From: Paraburkholderia dinghuensis
Lineage (GTDB): Bacteria; Pseudomonadota; Gammaproteobacteria; Burkholderiales; Burkholderiaceae
Direction: 5' to 3'
NCBI RefSeq assembly: GCF_003837865.1
Contig: NZ_RQIS01000011.1
Coordinates: forward strand, 143,236-207,235
Length of the DNA stretch: 64,000 bases
Shown: one piece after another, positions 63,756-64,000 of the stretch
Layout: each line of letters starts with the position of its first letter
Position numbering within the stretch: position 1 is the stretch's first letter
Made by a program: the position numbers and the translations under genes
The notes under the pieces: model-generated
Database searches by the model: none
Seen by the model: the letters and a program-made list of their open reading frames with translations, nothing else
Told to the model about the DNA's origin: nothing

Positions 63756-64000
63756 GTGACTGTGCAAGTGAATTCATCGTCTAACCAGATGCCGGTCGTT
63801 AGAAATCCAGAGGATTTCGACCGGAATTCGGGCAGCTTTTTTGAGCGGCTCGTATTTAATCATCGTCCGGTTGTGATTATCTTATGCGTGCTGGCAACCA
63901 TTTTTCTGGGGTTTCATGCCTCCAGGTTGACCATTAACGCCAGCTTCGAAAAGACGATTCCGAGCTCGCATCCGTATATTCGCAACTACCTCGACAACGA
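63756..64000 (+). CDS. RND/MMPL-family transporter, 3' end outside window
   Basis: GTG at 63756 behind AAGGA begins VTVQVNSSSNQMPVVRNPED. After about 30 residues there is a membrane helix (PVVIILCVLATIFLGFHASR) and then NASFEKTIPSSHPYIRNYLD, the start of the first large periplasmic domain, as in MMPL/HpnN-type exporters. The frame is cut by the window edge. With DUF1329, DUF1302 and YCF48 it makes up the common envelope transport set. Confidence 0.85.
   Translation, partial: MTVQVNSSSNQMPVVRNPEDFDRNSGSFFERLVFNHRPVVIILCVLATIFLGFHASRLTINASFEKTIPSSHPYIRNYLDN

Noticed and set aside
1..64000. CRISPR array
   Set aside because: No regularly spaced identical repeats with unique spacers and no cas genes. 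The iterons at 28.4-29.3 kb and IS21 repeats are irregular or spacer-free.
1..64000. rRNA or tRNA genes
   Set aside because: None recognised by conserved motifs on either strand.

Overview
The window is high-GC DNA with the codon use, gene families and spacing typical of Burkholderiaceae (Burkholderia / Paraburkholderia / Caballeronia / Cupriavidus). A Rep_3-type initiator, an iteron origin, parAB with candidate parS sites, a second actin-type (ParM) partition locus and many insertion-sequence scars together show a large plasmid or megaplasmid. Species assignment is inference.

Layout. (1) 0-8.7 kb is a mobile-element graveyard: a tyrosine recombinase cut by the window edge, an integrase tail, a complete IS6-family element abutting an inverted piece of its own gene, a yoeB toxin stub, a serine-recombinase tail, a truncated IS21 istA with its 25-bp end repeats, and a complete IS5-group element with a CTAA target duplication. 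(2) 9.3-16.5 kb is plasmid backbone: a three-gene tyrosine-recombinase unit, an unknown CxxC-C protein behind a long structured leader, a ParM/ParR-like pair and a second IS5-family transposase. (3) 17-22.3 kb holds a tandem-AAA ATPase, several small proteins and a cREC receiver / Sir2 / mini-membrane-protein operon; two copies of a similar hairpin-bearing leader lie upstream of the ATPase and of the small-protein genes. (4) 22.6-23.7 kb is a PIN-toxin / HTH-antitoxin pair. (5) 24.2-26.8 kb is a diverged and decayed duplicate of backbone segments seen at 6.4-7.1 and 12.9-13.8 kb. (6) 26.9-32.3 kb is the replication and partition core: rep, oriV, parA, parB and parS-like palindromes, followed by a gene-poor stretch to 33.9 kb and a rearranged IS6 copy.

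(7) From 34.8 kb to the right edge is a catabolic island: MarR and two TetR regulators, short-chain dehydrogenases, an alpha/beta hydrolase, a thiolase-crotonase fusion, three free crotonases, two acyl-CoA dehydrogenase genes (one a tandem fusion), a LuxE/LuxC-type acyl activation/reduction pair, a nitronate-monooxygenase-like flavoprotein, an aldehyde dehydrogenase, a cytochrome P450 with its own rubredoxin and [2Fe-2S] ferredoxin, and an envelope set (DUF1329, DUF1302, YCF48, RND/MMPL). Read together, the island probably takes up a bulky hydrophobic compound (terpenoid, steroid or long or branched alkyl type), hydroxylates it with the P450, oxidises it to an acid, activates it to a CoA ester and shortens it by beta-oxidation. 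The substrate cannot be fixed from sequence alone.

The most unusual items are the paired structured leaders, the translationally coupled cREC-Sir2-small-membrane-protein operon, the recombinase trio behind a 12-bp inverted repeat, and the thiolase-crotonase and tandem acyl-CoA dehydrogenase fusions.
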